Positions 61,603-64,000 of a stretch of 64,000 bases of DNA are shown here, piece after piece. The DNA comes from Actinomycetota bacterium (lineage in GTDB: Bacteria; Actinomycetota; Acidimicrobiia; Acidimicrobiales; Ilumatobacteraceae). Positions within the stretch are counted from its first letter, which is position 1, and each line of letters starts with the position of its first letter. The stretch lies in contig CANGIP010000001.1 in the NCBI GenBank assembly GCA_947454105.1, positions 425,264 through 489,263 of the forward strand, given 5' to 3'. A model generated the notes under the pieces. It was not told where the DNA came from, searched no databases, and saw only the letters and a program-made list of their open reading frames with translations. Both the position numbers and the translations under genes were made by a program.

Positions 61603-62846
61603 GACGACTGACCCATTGGTACCACTAAGTTCTCAAGAATTGGATACAAGGGTTCTTTGATAGGAAGACCCAATGATGCAGTTACAGCATTTGGCATTGA
61701 CACTTGTTTGGATGGTGGCACTACATCTCGATAACTCGGACCAGGTGGCCCAACTGGTTGCGAGTAGGTTGTCGAATCTCTCAAGGTTGCATCCGAAACG
61801 CACGACATTTTCTGCTCGATATCAGCCGGCGTTGAAGTGGCATACACATTCTCTGAAAAGCAATTTTTTAATGAGTCTTCGGGCCTGCCGATAAACAGCA
61901 GATCAGTGCCGTTTGCTTGACTTACATTTCCTTGGATTTCGTTATCCATCGGGATCAGATCATTGAGCGGCATAATCACAATCCCTGCCCACGCATGACC
62001 ACGAACCACGTTCCGTGTCACAAGGTTTGCAGTGCCACCCCCGATAACGATTCCGCCACCAAAGAATCCCTGTGGTATTTCTGGGGCATTTGGATTGTCA
62101 TTATCTTCCACCAAGTTTGCCGCGATTGTGGCGCCACGTTGGGGAGACAACATTTCAGCTTTCTGAGAGTTAGGAGTAATACCAAGTCGGTTGCCTCGAA
62201 ATACAGACTCAACCACCCATACGTTGGAGGACGCATTTGTTCCGTAATAACCGATTGCATTGTTTTCCACGGTTGTTGAACGAATTACAACGTTGCATGG
62301 ACGACATTGACCAACATAAATTCCGGAGTCAGGATGGCCTGAGGCATACGAATGTTCAATCAAACCATTTTTTGAAGCAAACGCGTAGATGCCATATAAG
62401 CCATTGTTAAAACTGGTTACATACGAGACGCGGTAGCCATCTAACGTGTTGTCATCGGCTCCATAAACACCATCGTTGCTAGGTGGTCCGCGAAGCGCTC
62501 CGCTGAAAATGATTCCATTTTGACGAAATGATTTGACAGTCAGGTTTTCAATCGCCACCGAGTTAGCTGAGACTTCAAACCCATTTGTTAACGCGTCTCC
62601 ACCATCAATCACAACGAGATTTCGATCAAGACCACGAATGACTAACTCGTCTTGATCAACTTGAACACTTTCACGATAAGTACCAGGTGAAATCAGAATC
62701 AGATCACCAGAACGAGCGTCATCAATTGCACTTTGAATTGTTGCGTAATCCTGAGGTACTAAAAGTTTTCGACTTTCCGAATCCTCAGATGTGCATGCAG
62801 GCAAAGTCAAGGTTCCAAGAACCACGAGCCATCCGACAAGTTTCAT
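61599..62846 (-). CDS. lipoprotein with right-handed beta-helix (NosD/pectate-lyase-like)
   Basis: 415 residues from ATG 62846; the TTG at 62849 is an alternative. Signal with lipobox LTLPACTS. DYATIQSAIDDARSGDLILISPGTYRESVQVDQDELVIRG begins a series of repeating Asn/Gly/Val turns (NSVAIENLTVKSF, NGLIEHSYASG, RNVVRGHAWAGIVI) of a parallel beta-helix, as in carbohydrate-binding or surface-lyase proteins. No catalytic acid cluster is clear. It directly follows the LPATG protein gene. Confidence 0.85.
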   Translation of the reverse strand: MKLVGWLVVLGTLTLPACTSEDSESRKLLVPQDYATIQSAIDDARSGDLILISPGTYRESVQVDQDELVIRGLDRNLVVIDGGDALTNGFEVSANSVAIENLTVKSFRQNGIIFSGALRGPPSNDGVYGADDNTLDGYRVSYVTSFNNGLYGIYAFASKNGLIEHSYASGHPDSGIYVGQCRPCNVVIRSTTVENNAIGYYGTNASSNVWVVESVFRGNRLGITPNSQKAEMLSPQRGATIAANLVEDNDNPNAPEIPQGFFGGGIVIGGGTANLVTRNVVRGHAWAGIVIMPLNDLIPMDNEIQGNVSQANGTDLLFIGRPEDSLKNCFSENVYATSTPADIEQKMSCVSDATLRDSTTYSQPVGPPGPSYRDVVPPSKQVSMPNAVTASLGLPIKEPLYPILENLVVPMGQSS

Positions 62847-62851
62847 CAAGT

Positions 62852-64000
62852 TCAGTTTTGCTGAAAACGCAGTCGTCGACGAAGGACGAAGCAGATACCA
62901 AGAATCAACGAGATGAATCCGATCCGCAATGAAGGCATCTCTTGACCTGTTGCTGGGAGGTTCTGGGTCGGCACATAGCCAAAATCCAATGTGAGGTCGA
63001 AATCACCGTTTTGACTGAGATTCAAACTCACGGCAGAGCCTTTAGACGAATCTCCAGCGCGTTGGCCAGCACCTGGAATCGTCGAACGATAGCCAGAAGG
63101 ATCTTGAATGATCACTCGATACTTTCCGGGCGCGAGTCTTGGAAATAGGTAGTGACCAGATGAATCAGTCACCGTGCTCAAAACCGTATTTCCGTTGATA
63201 TCACGCGCCGGGTTTCCGTACTCGTCGACTAACACCAAAACAACTCCCGAGATTCCTCGTTCGCTTGAGCTCTGCCGACCATTCTTCGTACTGTCAATCC
63301 AGACAAAGCCGCCGACATTGACCCCTTCATCTGTAGGGGCCAAGTCACTGCCATTCCACACTGGAGTGTTGTTCGCTCCACTTCCATTACCAGACCCACC
63401 ATTGAAGTTGCCTGGATAATCGGAGCGCTTTGATGAACCTTCCGGTGACACGTTGGGTATCGGAGTTGGATCAGTCGTTGAAGAATTATTGGTCGTCGTC
63501 GCCGGGGCGATTGGAGCGACCGACGTCGCCGGTGTAGTTGGTGTTGACGTCGGGGTTGGCATCGTCGTCAATGACGGCACATTCGGAGTTGATGTTGTCG
63601 TTGACGTTGTACTTGAGGTTGTCGTTGAAGTTGTTGACGAAGACGTGGACGTTGTCGTTGACGATGTTGACGATGTTGTCGGCAGGGTCGTTGTCGTGGT
63701 GGTTGATGTTGTCGGCAGGGTCGTTGTCGTGGTGGTTGATGTTGTAGTGGTTGATGTTGTAGTGGTCGTTGATGTCGTCGTGGTCGTCGCCCCAATCAAC
63801 TTGAATCCAAAGTCGTAGGTGTGATTGTTTGCGCCCGCAGAGACTGCCGCAACCGTCACTTGCGGGTACGAATCTACAAGCGTCGCATTGTTGTCAATAG
63901 AGGTATCCAGGGCCGACGTACTTGACAACGCATTCGCTTGAGTCAATTCGTAGCCAGCAGGTGCTGCCGCAGATCCACCATAGGGCCAGTCCATACGAAG
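62852..64000 (-). CDS. LPxTG-anchored surface protein, N-terminus beyond the window
   Basis: The frame is open to the window edge, so only the C-terminal 382 residues are seen. The visible order is an SdrD-B-like end (VAAVSAGANNHTYDFGFKL), a Thr-rich linker of about 110 residues, a second SdrD-B-like domain (GVNVGGFVWIDSTKNGRQSSSERGISGVVLVLVD ... GHYLFPRLAPGKYRVII), then LPATG, a hydrophobic helix and RRRLRF. That end is a sortase sorting signal, so it is covalently attached to the wall. No sortase gene is in the window. Confidence 0.88.
   Translation of the reverse strand, partial: LRMDWPYGGSAAAPAGYELTQANALSSTSALDTSIDNNATLVDSYPQVTVAAVSAGANNHTYDFGFKLIGATTTTTSTTTTTSTTTTSTTTTTTLPTTSTTTTTTLPTTSSTSSTTTSTSSSTTSTTTSSTTSTTTSTPNVPSLTTMPTPTSTPTTPATSVAPIAPATTTNNSSTTDPTPIPNVSPEGSSKRSDYPGNFNGGSGNGSGANNTPVWNGSDLAPTDEGVNVGGFVWIDSTKNGRQSSSERGISGVVLVLVDEYGNPARDINGNTVLSTVTDSSGHYLFPRLAPGKYRVIIQDPSGYRSTIPGAGQRAGDSSKGSAVSLNLSQNGDFDLTLDFGYVPTQNLPATGQEMPSLRIGFISLILGICFVLRRRLRFQQN
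63675..63740 (-). repeat. two perfect 33 bp tandem repeats in the Thr linker
   Basis: 63675-63707 and 63708-63740 are identical 33 bp units encoding a TLPTTSTTTTT-type 11-residue block. Shorter related units follow (63741-63755 and after). The linker length may vary between strains. Confidence 0.85.

Noticed and set aside
63590..63785. Repeats resembling a CRISPR array
   Set aside because: The units are 15-33 bp direct repeats inside a coding Thr linker, with no unique spacers of constant length and no cas genes.
63453..63818. Plus-strand 121-residue Val-rich ORF
   Set aside because: It is the reverse of the Thr-rich stalk of the LPATG protein; low-complexity codons in the antisense frame explain it.
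1..64000. tRNA genes, rRNA, insertion sequences, prophage, attachment sites
   Set aside because: I saw no T-loop motif in a cloverleaf context, no rRNA signature, no transposase or integrase frame, and no target-site duplications; the read-through was by eye only.

Overview
This 64 kb window reads as chromosomal DNA of an actinobacterium, most likely an aquatic Acidimicrobiia (Ilumatobacter-like). The inference rests on mid-range GC, an acyl-CoA carboxylase epsilon-type subunit, a WXG100 protein, the TIGR03085-type family, many family III CoA-transferases, and secreted proteins with long Thr/Ser/Pro linkers. Coding density is very high: genes often overlap by 1-23 bp and no gene-free gap exceeds about 210 bp. 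I found no rRNA, tRNA, transposase, integrase, phage gene or CRISPR array.

Layout. 1-10.4 kb: 3' end of a thiolase, an ArsC-family gene with an in-frame UGA at the catalytic Cys, recR-dnaX, a CopC/CopD-like membrane protein, an acyl-CoA carboxylase beta/epsilon pair, a phosphoesterase, a CoA-transferase and a deoxyribosyltransferase. 10.4-17.4 kb: seven overlapping genes for glycan or glycolipid assembly (GT32, GT2, flippase, two GT4, a DUF2334 deacetylase, GNAT). 17.4-24.7 kb: housekeeping and salvage (msrA, GNAT, transaminase plus omega-amidase, deoC-cdd, plsC, dut/orn, MBL hydrolase). 24.7-31.6 kb: a saccharolytic block (sulfatase, GH3, GH29 fucosidase). 31.6-45 kb: MscS, HAD, deacetylase lipoprotein, thiamine-binding protein and HTH regulator, WXG100, Nudix, M20 amidohydrolase, SDR, CoA-transferase, membrane proteins, two DUF1295 proteins around an acyltransferase, GGDEF-EAL and EamA. 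45-51.5 kb: unknown exported proteins, three small paralogous lipoproteins, and a LivH-LivM fusion with its binding protein. 51.5-60.8 kb: oxidative enzymes (carotenoid oxygenase, flavin split-barrel protein, SDR, MDR reductase, sterol-desaturase-like enzyme, Baeyer-Villiger-type monooxygenase) with a TetR regulator, an ABC-F ATPase and a membrane protein. 60.9-64 kb: two secreted lipoproteins and the 3' part of an LPATG surface protein.

A recurring signal is a TANNNT-type -10 box ending exactly 6 or 7 nt before the start codon in at least fourteen genes, most without a Shine-Dalgarno sequence. This is the expected signature of leaderless transcription. It helped fix several starts that disagree with the longest ORF. 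Genes inside operons more often carry an SD or overlap their upstream neighbour.

The most notable observations are: (1) the ArsC-like gene whose catalytic cysteine codon is UGA, followed by a SECIS-like hairpin; (2) a 55 bp imperfect palindrome present twice, 38.6 kb apart; (3) a pair of small lipoprotein genes with near-identical ends and divergent cores; (4) a perfect 9-3-9 operator-like palindrome ahead of the fucosidase; (5) CopC, EAL and MBL domains that have lost canonical metal or catalytic residues. All functional claims come from reading motifs by eye; no database search was run.
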